Assembly: GCA_016213725.1 (NCBI GenBank)
Contig: JACQZS010000169.1
Coordinates: forward strand, 1-37,151
DNA: 37,151 nucleotides
DNA from: Acidobacteriota bacterium
GTDB taxonomy: Bacteria; Acidobacteriota; Terriglobia; Bryobacterales; Bryobacteraceae
Reading direction: 5' to 3'
Made by a program: the position numbers and the translations under genes. The notes below the pieces were generated by a model. That model was given only the letters and a program-made list of their open reading frames with translations. It was not told the origin of the DNA and did not search any database. Positions 8,401-14,734 of this stretch are shown here, in pieces (within the stretch, counting starts at the first letter, position 1; the number at the start of each line of letters is the position of its first letter).

Positions 8401-8470
8401 CGCGGGATGGCCGGAAAGGAGAAACGGCGAGCCTGGATGGTAGCCGGGCTTGCCTGGGTCCTAAGGGACT
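8401..8470 (+). other. Structured leader candidate upstream of the pilin gene
   Basis: The 183 bp between the divergent glycosyltransferase and the pilin gene hold two adjacent hairpins. Hairpin 1: GGCGAGCC (8426-8433) pairs with GGCTTGCC (8447-8454), eight pairs with one G-U, around a loop containing GGTAGCC. Hairpin 2: GTCC (8458-8461) pairs with GGAC (8466-8469) around TAAG, extendable by two G-U pairs. The stretch carries pieces that recall the GEMM-I class of c-di-GMP/cAMP-GMP riboswitches (GGATGG, CGGAAAG, AGCCGGGCTTGCC). The conserved elements are not all present or in the canonical order, so this is a candidate only. It would matter only if transcription starts upstream, near the AT-rich 8379-8400 stretch. 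Confidence 0.3.
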
Positions 8471-8502
8471 TTGGGGGACGTTCTACGCTTTTCCTTGGGT
8501 TG

Positions 8503-8542
8503 TTCCGATTTGCTTCCTCCAGCACTATAGATCTAGTACTAG
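8503..8542 (+). promoter_or_regulatory. Possible pilin promoter with overlapping palindromes
   Basis: TTCCGA (8503-8508), a 17-nt spacer, and TATAGA (8526-8531) could be a sigma-70-like promoter. Two perfect palindromes overlap or follow the -10: TAGATCTA (8528-8535) and CTAGTACTAG (8533-8542). Their position around the likely start point would suit an operator. The -35 match is weak. Confidence 0.35.
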
Positions 8543-8560
8543 AGACGTGTGAGGGCTACC

Positions 8561-8791
8561 ATGAACTCCAAATTGAAAGACCGACTGGCCTCAGCCTCCA
8601 TTCTCTTGGCAGCACTGTTCACCAAGGGTTCGCCACAGAACACAAAGGCTCAGGAACTGGTAGAGTTCGCCCTGCTTGTTGGTTTCATTGCCGTCAGCGT
8701 GGCGGCCACAATTCCCTACCAGATCACGACACCCATATCCAACATTTTCAGCAAGATCCAGGGACACCTGATCCGCAACGGGGCAAACTAG
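8561..8791 (+). CDS. Flp/Tad-type small pilin
   Basis: 76 residues. GAGGG at 8551-8555 is well placed for the ATG at 8561; a GTG at 8549 is a less likely start. The prepilin motif is TKA|QELVEFALLVGFIAVSVAAT. With cleavage after A30, Glu falls at mature position +5 and Phe at +6, the place of the Glu-Tyr pair in Flp pilins. The hydrophobic helix spans about 33-50. Flp prepilins normally have Gly at -1; Ala here is a deviation that prepilin peptidases can sometimes accept. The mature pilin would be about 46 residues, typical for Flp. No Tad secretion genes (cpaA-F, tadBC) are in the window, so it is an orphan pilin gene. It is convergent with the DUF5658 gene, 9 bp apart. Confidence 0.8.
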   Translation: MNSKLKDRLASASILLAALFTKGSPQNTKAQELVEFALLVGFIAVSVAATIPYQITTPISNIFSKIQGHLIRNGAN

Positions 8792-8800
8792 CAACCGCGG

Positions 8801-9163
8801 CTACGGCCTGACGCGAGACGCCAGACCAAGGATCAGACAGAATAGATTCCAAGCGACCAAGAACGAAAAGAAGACGTTCGCCTTCCGAAGCAGCGCATAC
8901 CTTCCCCGCCACCAGCAGAGCAGCGCCAGCAGCAAAGCGCCCATCTTCACCGCCACCAACCCCTGCAACGGAGTGCCAAAGGCCAGCATGGACCAGCGCA
9001 CCAGCGGATTGGCCTCCTGCACCCCCGCCAACAGGAAGGCCAAGGTGGTCAGGACATCCAAGACCTGGAGGTAACTGAAGTGCGCGAAGAGGCGGGCTCC
9101 GGAGACTGTGACGCTTGGGATGGACCGCGGAATCGGGACGGTGACGTTCATCTCGTCTACCAT
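8801..9163 (-). CDS. DUF5658-type small membrane protein
   Basis: 120 residues with about three transmembrane helices: roughly 29-47 (LQVLDVLTTLAFLLAG), 65-83 (LQGLVAVKMGALLLALLCW) and 96-115 (NVFFSFLVAWNLFCLILGL). The stretch LDVLTTLAFLLAGVQEANPLVRW matches the D-xLTT...G-xEaNPL signature of DUF5658. The function of this family is not known. Two ATG codons (9163 and 9151) are possible starts and neither has a clear Shine-Dalgarno site. It faces the pilin gene tail to tail. Confidence 0.78.
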   Translation of the reverse strand: MVDEMNVTVPIPRSIPSVTVSGARLFAHFSYLQVLDVLTTLAFLLAGVQEANPLVRWSMLAFGTPLQGLVAVKMGALLLALLCWWRGRYALLRKANVFFSFLVAWNLFCLILGLASRVRP

Positions 9164-9290
9164 TGAAATCCACTCTGCGCGGTTGATAAAGGCCTAACAT
9201 TCCTATTTTGATGGGTATAGAAGTTCTGGTACGACCATAGGACCGAAGTGGCGCGCCAACCAGCCTTCAGCCATGTGTACACTTGATATT

Positions 9291-9308
9291 CGCCCATAAA
9301 TTAGGGCG
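9291..9308. other. Small AT-looped hairpin in a 207-bp gap
   Basis: CGCCC (9291-9295) and GGGCG (9304-9308) form a 5-bp stem around the AT-only loop ATAAATTA. It lies about 60 nt past the stop of the MBL nuclease gene and may be part of its terminator. The rest of the gap 9164-9370 shows nothing I can name, apart from an interrupted GGTAC/GTACC inverted repeat at 9325-9341. Confidence 0.25.
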
Positions 9309-9370
9309 TAGCGGGCCTTCTGAAGGTACCAGGGCAGTACCAGTGAGGGGGCTGGCCGGCAGGGAAAGGG

Positions 9371-10786
9371 CTAGTGGAGCACCACGGATTCGCCGCGGGC
9401 GGGGATGCTTACCTGGAGTCCGTACTTGGCTTCGATGGCCTTGGCCAGCGCCGCGGATTGCGACGCTTCGCCGTGCACCAGGAAGACGCGCTTGAGAGTG
9501 GGAACCATCGGCTTCATCCATTCCAACAGCTCTCTTTGATCAGCGTGGCCGGAGAGTTCGTTGATCTTCACCACTTCAGCGCGAAGTTGCGTAGGTTCAC
9601 CGAAAATAGGCACTTCGGGCCACTTTTCGACGATTTTTCGGCCCAAAGTATGCTCTGCCTGGAAGCCGGTGATCAACACCATGTTCCTGGGGTTTTCAAT
9701 GCTGTTGCGCAAGTGGTGCAGCACGCGGCCGGCTTCACACATACCCGACGCCGAGAGCACGAGGAAGGGCCCTCGGAGGTCGTTTAGCGCTTTGGATTCA
9801 GAAACTTCCCGAACATACCGAAGCAGGCCGAAGCCGAAAGGATCGTCGCCGCGCAGCAAGAACTCGCGGGTCTCTTCGTCGAACAGATAGGTATGGCGGC
9901 GGAACACCTCGGTGATGTTGACGGCCAGCGGGCTGTCCACGAACATCGGAATGACGGGGATGCGCTGCTCGCGCATGAGTTCGTGGAGCAGGAGGACGAT
10001 CTGCTGGGTGCGGCCGACGGCGAAGGCGGGGGCGACGATGCGGCCGCCGCGGGCGGCGGCACGGACGACGGCATCGGCGAGCTTATCCTTGACGGCGCCG
10101 ATGTCATCGTGGAAGCGGTCGCCGTAGGTCGATTCCATGATGAGGTAGTCGGCTGGCGGCATGGGGTCCGGATCGCGGGTGATCGGCAGGTTCATCCGGC
10201 CGACATCGCCGGAGTAGGCGAGGCGATGCAGCTTGCCGTCTTCGACGACGTCGAAGACCACGGACGAGGAGCCGAGCATATGGCCGGCGTCGGTGGGGCG
10301 GTAGCTGACGCCTGGACCGATCTCCTTGGGGGTGTTTTCGAGCACGGGCTGGAAGAGTTCCAGGGTGCGCTCAGCGTCGGCGATGTTGTAGAGCGGCTCG
10401 ACGGGCTCGTGCTCATCGAGCTGGCCGACGGCGCGCCGGCGGGAGTGGCGCTTGGCGATGAACTGCGCATCCTTCTCCTGAATGAAGGCGGAATCGGGCA
10501 GCATGCTGTGGCAGAGATCGATGGTAGCCGGGGTGGCGTAGATGGGGCCGGAGAAGCCCTGCTTCACGAGCGTAGGCAAGTTGCCGGTGTGATCGGTATG
10601 GGCGTGGGACACCACCACGGCATCGATGTTCTTGGGCGCGAAGGCGAAATTGGCATTCCGCTCCTGCGCTTCCTTCCTCCGGCCCTGATAGAGGCCGCAG
10701 TCCATCAAGTACCTTCTGCCGTTGACCGCCAGCTCGTGCATGGAGCCGGTGACGGTCTGCGCCGCGCCGTGGAAGGTTAGCTTCAT
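9371..10786 (-). CDS. MBL-fold / beta-CASP RNA-processing nuclease
   Basis: 471 residues. Metallo-beta-lactamase motif 2 is HAHTDH (61-66), after the N-terminal VTGSMHELAVNGRRYLMDCGLYQG. Further metal ligands are likely in DAGHMLGSSSVVFDV and SGDVGR, and MESTYGDR opens the beta-CASP domain. SASGMCEAGRVLHHL and the RMMBL segment ELSGHADQREL, with a late VHGEASQS, complete the set. This is the YSH1/CPSF73-like bacterial branch, which acts as an RNA endo/exonuclease with two zinc ions. It follows the isoprenylcysteine-methyltransferase-like gene on the same strand... its ATG lies 40 nt beyond that gene's stop, so it may be the last gene of that operon. No Shine-Dalgarno sequence is obvious. Confidence 0.92.
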   Translation of the reverse strand: MKLTFHGAAQTVTGSMHELAVNGRRYLMDCGLYQGRRKEAQERNANFAFAPKNIDAVVVSHAHTDHTGNLPTLVKQGFSGPIYATPATIDLCHSMLPDSAFIQEKDAQFIAKRHSRRRAVGQLDEHEPVEPLYNIADAERTLELFQPVLENTPKEIGPGVSYRPTDAGHMLGSSSVVFDVVEDGKLHRLAYSGDVGRMNLPITRDPDPMPPADYLIMESTYGDRFHDDIGAVKDKLADAVVRAAARGGRIVAPAFAVGRTQQIVLLLHELMREQRIPVIPMFVDSPLAVNITEVFRRHTYLFDEETREFLLRGDDPFGFGLLRYVREVSESKALNDLRGPFLVLSASGMCEAGRVLHHLRNSIENPRNMVLITGFQAEHTLGRKIVEKWPEVPIFGEPTQLRAEVVKINELSGHADQRELLEWMKPMVPTLKRVFLVHGEASQSAALAKAIEAKYGLQVSIPARGESVVLH

Positions 10787-10826
10787 GCAGAAAGCATCTC
10801 ACAGTTGACAGTGCCCTGCGGTGAAG

Positions 10827-11381
10827 TCAGTAGAGGGGCCGGAACGCCTTGAGGATCAGAAAACCGTAGACGGCCAGAAAGCCGTAAAGCGCCTTCTGTT
10901 CCTTGTTCATTTTGAAGACCTGCCAGGAGAAGGATTGGGCGGGAAAGGCATGCGGAAGGCGCGGCAGAAGCTGGGGAACGCGCGAAGCGTACTCCTGATA
11001 GTCGGGAAAGAGCTTGGCCAGGTGCTGCTCTTCCTGCTCCATGACGGGGAGATAAACGAAGAGAAAGATGACGCCGGCGAGGAGGGTGAGTTCGGGACGT
11101 GCGGCGGCAAGCGTGCAGCCGAGGGCGGTGAGGAGGGAGCCGATGTAGAGAGGATTGCGGACCATGGCGTAAGGACCGGAGACGGTGAGCTGCTGATTCT
11201 TGCGCAGGTGCCCGGCGGCCCAGGCGCGGATGGCAAGTCCGGCGGCGGCGAAGGGCAGTCCGAGAATCAGGGTGGGCAAAACCGGATCTGCAAGCCAGAC
11301 GAAGGCGCCGGCCAGGAGGAGGCCGGAAGGCACGCGGAGGCGTTGGACCGTATCGGCGTAGCGTTTGGGGAACAGGGGCAT
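10827..11381 (-). CDS. Membrane methyltransferase of the isoprenylcysteine carboxyl methyltransferase (ICMT/PEMT-like) family
   Basis: 184 residues with about four hydrophobic helices (18-33, 35-50, 79-95, 98-112). The SAM-binding signature VSGPYAMVRNPLYIGSLLTALG (67-88) and the following VMEQEEQHLAKLFPDYQEYASRVPQLLP (113-140) are the diagnostic ICMT/PEMT motifs (RNPxY, E-x-L, F-x-Y-xY). It would methylate a lipid-linked or membrane substrate in the inner membrane. Its ATG overlaps the TGA of the GT9 gene by one base, so the two are translationally coupled. The context suggests methylation of a glycolipid, but that is inference. Confidence 0.85.
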   Translation of the reverse strand: MPLFPKRYADTVQRLRVPSGLLLAGAFVWLADPVLPTLILGLPFAAAGLAIRAWAAGHLRKNQQLTVSGPYAMVRNPLYIGSLLTALGCTLAAARPELTLLAGVIFLFVYLPVMEQEEQHLAKLFPDYQEYASRVPQLLPRLPHAFPAQSFSWQVFKMNKEQKALYGFLAVYGFLILKAFRPLY

Positions 11382-12331
11382 CAGAGAAGGGCCTTCAATT
11401 CGGTGAACACTCGTAGCGGTGTCATGGCGCGCATGGATGGATCGATCTCCGTGCCGCGCCGGTAGGTGGTTTGCGCTCCGGGCGCGCGCAGGACTCGAAC
11501 GCGCTCGGAATAAGGACCGTTCCGGGCAGGATCAGTGGGGCCAAAGATGGCGACGCCGGGCCGGTTGAGCGCGGCGGCAAGGTGCATGGGGCCGCTATCG
11601 ACGCCAACGGTGGCCTGGGCGCGGCGCGTGGCATCGATCAAGCCGCGGATGCTGGAGAGATGCAGGATGGCGCCCGGAATCCGGCTGAGGTGACCGGCCT
11701 GGAATGGGGCGCCATTGAGAACCAGCGGCACGCCGAGTTCTTCGCGGAGCAGGCGGGCCAGTTCGCCGTAGAACTCCAGCGGCCACTGCTTCGACGTCCA
11801 TCCGGCCAGCGGCGCGGCGAGGACGAAGGGTCCGGGCGGCAGTTCGCCTTCGGCCTGGCCTTCCGGCAAGGGGAACTCGGTGGCGGCGCCGACATGCGCG
11901 CCGGCGGCGCGGACCAGGTCGAGGTTCATATCGACGACGTGGGCGGCCTGGGTTTGGACGGTGTCGGAGTAGAGCAGGGCGGCCGGCCGCTCGCGCACCA
12001 GCGAGGCATGGAAGCCAATGACGCGGGAGGCTCTGGCTGCGATGGCGACGAGCGCGGATTGGATGAGGCCCTGGAAGTCGAGAGCCAGGTCGAAGGGCTC
12101 GGCGCGAAGGGAGCGGATGGCATCGCGGACGCCGGCATATGTGGCGCGATCGATGGGAATGATCTCGTCTGCCGCGCCGCCGCCCTCCAGAAGTTCCGCG
12201 AAACGCGGCTTCACCGCCCAGGCTACGCGGCATCCCGGCCAGGTGCGCTTCAGCGCGGCCACGGCAGGCAGGGTATGGAGGATGTCGCCGAGGGCGCTGA
12301 GGCGGACCACGAGGATGCGTTGCGGTGGCAT
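11381..12331 (-). CDS. Glycosyltransferase family 9, heptosyltransferase-like
   Basis: 316 residues from the ATG at 12331, chosen because the core motif ILVVRLSALGDILHTLPAVAAL then begins at residue 5; an upstream extension to 12436 would add unrelated sequence running into the neighbour. The C-terminal donor-site signature is TVGVDSGPMHLAAALNRPGVAIFGPTDPARNGPYS, as in WaaC/WaaF LPS heptosyltransferases. GWTSKQWPLEFYGELARLL is the typical middle motif. It probably adds a heptose or related sugar to lipid A-core on the cytoplasmic face. The start is 4 nt after the stop of the nucleotidyltransferase-like gene and the stop overlaps the ICMT-like start. Confidence 0.9.
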   Translation of the reverse strand: MPPQRILVVRLSALGDILHTLPAVAALKRTWPGCRVAWAVKPRFAELLEGGGAADEIIPIDRATYAGVRDAIRSLRAEPFDLALDFQGLIQSALVAIAARASRVIGFHASLVRERPAALLYSDTVQTQAAHVVDMNLDLVRAAGAHVGAATEFPLPEGQAEGELPPGPFVLAAPLAGWTSKQWPLEFYGELARLLREELGVPLVLNGAPFQAGHLSRIPGAILHLSSIRGLIDATRRAQATVGVDSGPMHLAAALNRPGVAIFGPTDPARNGPYSERVRVLRAPGAQTTYRRGTEIDPSMRAMTPLRVFTELKALL

Positions 12332-12335
12332 GGCG

Positions 12336-12674
12336 TCAGATCTGGCGGGAGCGCAGATGCTCGACAAACTCGCCGCGCCGCCGGAGGTGCTCCTGGCCCA
12401 GCGAAACAGCCGGCGCAGGAGCACCGTCGCCGGCAAGATAGACCTGAGTCACACAGGCCAGCGCGGCAACCAGTTCAGCGCGGGCGCGGGCCGGAAGGAT
12501 GGGCTGCGGGGGTTCCTCGATGACAACGGCCAGCGCGCAAGCACCCTGGCTCAAGCGGACCAGCTCCTCGGCGTGAGCGGCCAGCAGCGGATCGAAACTG
12601 CCGCTGACCACCAGCGCGCCAGGCGGCAGAGCGCTGGCAGCGCCGGGCGGCTGGATCTTGGTGCGCGTATCCAT
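12336..12674 (-). CDS. Degenerate cytidylyltransferase-like protein
   Basis: 112 residues. ALVVSGSFDPLLAAHAEELVRL resembles the opening of HxGH nucleotidyltransferases (family GTFDxLHxGHxxxL), and PILPARARAELVAALACVTQVYLAGDG resembles the RPxxxxxxRAEVLAALxCVDxV segment of RfaE/HldE C-domains. The catalytic HxGH is replaced by LAAH, so the first His and the Gly are lost. At 112 residues it is also shorter than the usual ~160, and I do not see the C-terminal ISTT-type motif. It is probably not an active adenylyltransferase; it may bind a nucleotide or sugar phosphate or regulate the GT9 protein that follows 4 nt later. AAAGG at 12681-12685 is a possible ribosome binding site. Confidence 0.65.
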   Translation of the reverse strand: MDTRTKIQPPGAASALPPGALVVSGSFDPLLAAHAEELVRLSQGACALAVVIEEPPQPILPARARAELVAALACVTQVYLAGDGAPAPAVSLGQEHLRRRGEFVEHLRSRQI

Positions 12675-12766
12675 CCATACCTTTGTAGCAGCAGGCGCGG
12701 CGGAGCAGCTACCGGCAGGAATTGCGGATGTGTTATGGCGAGAGGCGGATTGATAGACTCGCTGAC

Positions 12767-14275
12767 ATGAAATTGAGACGACGGGAGATGCTGACCTTGC
12801 CCGCGGCCGCGGCGGCGCCCGGCGTGCAACAGGCCGGTGCCACGGCCCTTTGCATGAATGAGGACAACAGTCACTGGTTCTTCTCCCGGGCCGGGCAGAC
12901 GTACACGCCGGAGTCCGTGGCGTCGTTCATCGACCAGTACGGCGGCACCGAGGTGCGCGAGATCCTGCTGAGCGCCAATTCGCAGCGCACGAGCTTCGCC
13001 AGCAACGTGTGGGACCCGATCTGGAAAGGCTACGATCCGCAGGGCCCGGACGACCAGCCGCTGTTCCGCTCGACGCCGGCCGAGGGGCGCGCCGGAGCGC
13101 GCAAGTGGGTGCACACGGCCTGGGCGCTGGCCCAGAAGGGCATCGATCCATATGCCCTGTGGATTGCGCGGGCGCGCCGAGAGGGTCTTTCCCCGTGGAT
13201 TTCCATGCGCATGAACGACCTGCATAACGTGGACGATCCCGACAGCTACATGCACTCGACCTTCTGGCGCGAGCATCCCGAGTTCCGCCGCATACCGTGG
13301 CGCGCAGTGGACTGGCGCGACCGCGCCTTCGACTACGGCCGGCAGGAGGTACGCGAATATCACTTCCGGCTGGTGCGCGAATACTGCGAGCGCTACGACT
13401 TCGACGGGCTGGAACTGGATTGGATGCGCTTCGGCTTTCACCTGCGGCCAGGCTACGAGCTGGCCGACGGCCCGAAGATCACTGAGTTCGTGCGCGCCAC
13501 GCGGCGGCTGCTGGACGATTGGGAAAAACGGCGCGGCCACCGCATCAAGCTGGGCGTGCGTGTTCCGTCGCGGCCGCAGACGGCCATCGATCTCGGGATG
13601 GACGGAGCGAAATGGGCGCGCGAGGGGCTGGTGCAAATGCTCGTGGTCACGCCGTTCTGGGCCAGCATCGAAACGGATATGCCCATCGAGCTATGGCGCC
13701 AACTGGCGGGCAAGGAGGTGACGCTCTGCGCTGGCCTCGAACTGTTGCTGCGGCCGTATCACGCCTACCGGCCTCTTGGCTACAACACGCTGGAAACGGT
13801 GCGCGGCGCGGCGGCGTCGCTGCTGAGCCGCGGAGCGGACCGCATCTACCTGTTCAACTACATGGACTCGCAAACAGCCATGCCGGACCTGCCGAACTAC
13901 CCCACGCTGCTGCGCGAGTGCGGCAGCCTGAAGACGCTGGCCGGCAAGCCGCGCAGGCACGTGGTGACCTACTCCGACACCTACGCGCCGGGCGAGCCTT
14001 CCGGCGCTCAATTGCCCAAGACGCTGCAAGCGGGCGAGTGGGCGGCGTTCCGTCTGCATGTGGGGCCGCGGTTGTCGAAGGCTAAGCTGCGGCTGCAGTG
14101 TGAGGACCTGGAACTCAGTGAAGTGCGCGTGAACGGCGAACCGGTACAGCCGGCGGCGGAGGAGGAGAAATTCCGCTGCTGGCAGTGCCGGCCGGGCCTC
14201 CAGGGCCTGGTGGTGGTGGATGCACGCGCCGCCAAAGCCGGCAAGGCGCACTGGGTGGAGATCGCGGGGGAATAA
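12767..14275 (+). CDS. Secreted putative glycoside hydrolase (GHL10-like TIM barrel)
   Basis: 502 residues from the ATG at 12767. The N-terminus MKLRRREMLTLPAAAAAPG is a twin-arginine-type signal (RRREMLT), which supports this start over an in-frame one at 12722. The barrel holds YDFDGLELDWMRFGF at about 211-225, a motif typical of the putative glycosyl hydrolases of the GHL10/DUF4015 type, where the acidic residues at the strand end are catalytic candidates. KLGVRVPSRPQ and DRIYLFNYMDSQ mark later strands. The C-terminal ~100 residues look like a beta-rich accessory domain (VRVNGEPVQPA). It probably acts on a glycan in the periplasm; the substrate is unknown. It lies 42 nt upstream of the GntR gene but has separate promoter signals behind it. 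Confidence 0.78.
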   Translation: MKLRRREMLTLPAAAAAPGVQQAGATALCMNEDNSHWFFSRAGQTYTPESVASFIDQYGGTEVREILLSANSQRTSFASNVWDPIWKGYDPQGPDDQPLFRSTPAEGRAGARKWVHTAWALAQKGIDPYALWIARARREGLSPWISMRMNDLHNVDDPDSYMHSTFWREHPEFRRIPWRAVDWRDRAFDYGRQEVREYHFRLVREYCERYDFDGLELDWMRFGFHLRPGYELADGPKITEFVRATRRLLDDWEKRRGHRIKLGVRVPSRPQTAIDLGMDGAKWAREGLVQMLVVTPFWASIETDMPIELWRQLAGKEVTLCAGLELLLRPYHAYRPLGYNTLETVRGAAASLLSRGADRIYLFNYMDSQTAMPDLPNYPTLLRECGSLKTLAGKPRRHVVTYSDTYAPGEPSGAQLPKTLQAGEWAAFRLHVGPRLSKAKLRLQCEDLELSEVRVNGEPVQPAAEEEKFRCWQCRPGLQGLVVVDARAAKAGKAHWVEIAGE

Positions 14276-14282
14276 GAAACTC

Positions 14283-14320
14283 TTGCATCGAGGTGTCACA
14301 AGTGACATAGTACACTTGTG
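14283..14320 (+). promoter_or_regulatory. Promoter/operator of the GntR-ABC operon with nested palindromes
   Basis: TTGCAT (14283-14288), a 17-nt spacer and CATAGT (14306-14311) form a promoter ending 6 nt before the GTG start at 14318. Inside the spacer is the perfect palindrome TGTCAC-AA-GTGACA (14294-14307). A second inverted repeat, ACAAGTG (14298-14304) and CACTTGT (14313-14319), overlaps the first and covers the -10 and the start codon. A GntR dimer bound here would block RNA polymerase, so negative autoregulation is the natural reading. With the start point near the GTG the mRNA would be leaderless. Confidence 0.6.
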
Positions 14321-14734
14321 ATCCCATTCCGGCTCACTCTGCAACCCGGCGTTCCCATTCACGAGCAGGTTGCGTTTGAGGCCAAGAAGGCCATGATGTC
14401 GGGCAGGCTGAAGCCGGGCGACGCATTCCCCAGTGTGCGGGCGTTGAGCCGGGAACTGAAGATCCACGTCAACACGGCCATGCGCGTGGTGGCAGCGCTC
14501 ACGCAGGAAGGGCTGCTGGAAGTGCGCCCGGGCATTGGCACGGTAGTGTGCCAGCCGCCTCCGGCGCGGCGCGCCGAGCGCAGCCGCGCGCTGGGGCCGG
14601 AGATCGACCAGGTGGCGGTGGAGGCGATGAAGATGGGGCTTTCGCTGGAAGAGTTTCAGAAGGTGGTGGAGGAGCGCTGGCGCAGGTTGCAGCCTGGCGC
14701 GGAAGTGGTAAGCGGCAAGGAGTCCGAGAAGTGA
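14318..14734 (+). CDS. GntR-family transcriptional regulator (YtrA/YhcF type)
   Basis: 138 residues from a GTG start. The N-terminal winged helix-turn-helix (about 10-75) has the GntR pattern: GVPIHEQVAFEAKKAMMSGRLKPGDAFPSVRALSRELKIHVNTAMRVVAALTQEGLLEVRPGIGTVV. The short C-terminal tail (about 60 residues) with one or two helices and no ligand-binding domain is typical of the YtrA subfamily, whose members control neighbouring ABC-transporter genes and respond to cell-envelope stress. The GTGA overlap (4 nt) with the ABC ATPase gene shows tight coupling. The nested palindromes just upstream are the probable operator. The inducer cannot be read from the sequence. Confidence 0.92.
   Translation: MIPFRLTLQPGVPIHEQVAFEAKKAMMSGRLKPGDAFPSVRALSRELKIHVNTAMRVVAALTQEGLLEVRPGIGTVVCQPPPARRAERSRALGPEIDQVAVEAMKMGLSLEEFQKVVEERWRRLQPGAEVVSGKESEK

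Noticed and set aside
7256..8443. A 395-codon plus-strand open frame opposite the glycosyltransferase-methyltransferase fusion
   Set aside because: Its composition (Gln/Arg/Ala-rich) and lack of motifs mark it as a shadow. The minus strand carries both catalytic domains.
8401..8470. A firm call of a c-di-GMP (GEMM-I) riboswitch
   Set aside because: The string GGTAGCCGGGCTTGCC is suggestive, but the GGCAAACC arm is missing and the TCCTAAGGGA-like piece comes after rather than before it. Kept only as a structured-leader candidate.
12331..12436. N-terminal extension of the GT9 protein to 12436
   Set aside because: The extra 35 residues (Arg/Ser/Ala-rich) lie wholly within the upstream gene and precede the conserved N-terminal ILVVRLSALGD motif. 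The ATG at 12331 fits the operon spacing.
14548..14730. N-terminal extension of the ABC ATPase into the GntR gene
   Set aside because: The added 61 residues are Gly/Arg-rich shadow sequence; the GTG at 14731 with a 4-nt overlap gives a normal ATPase N-terminus.
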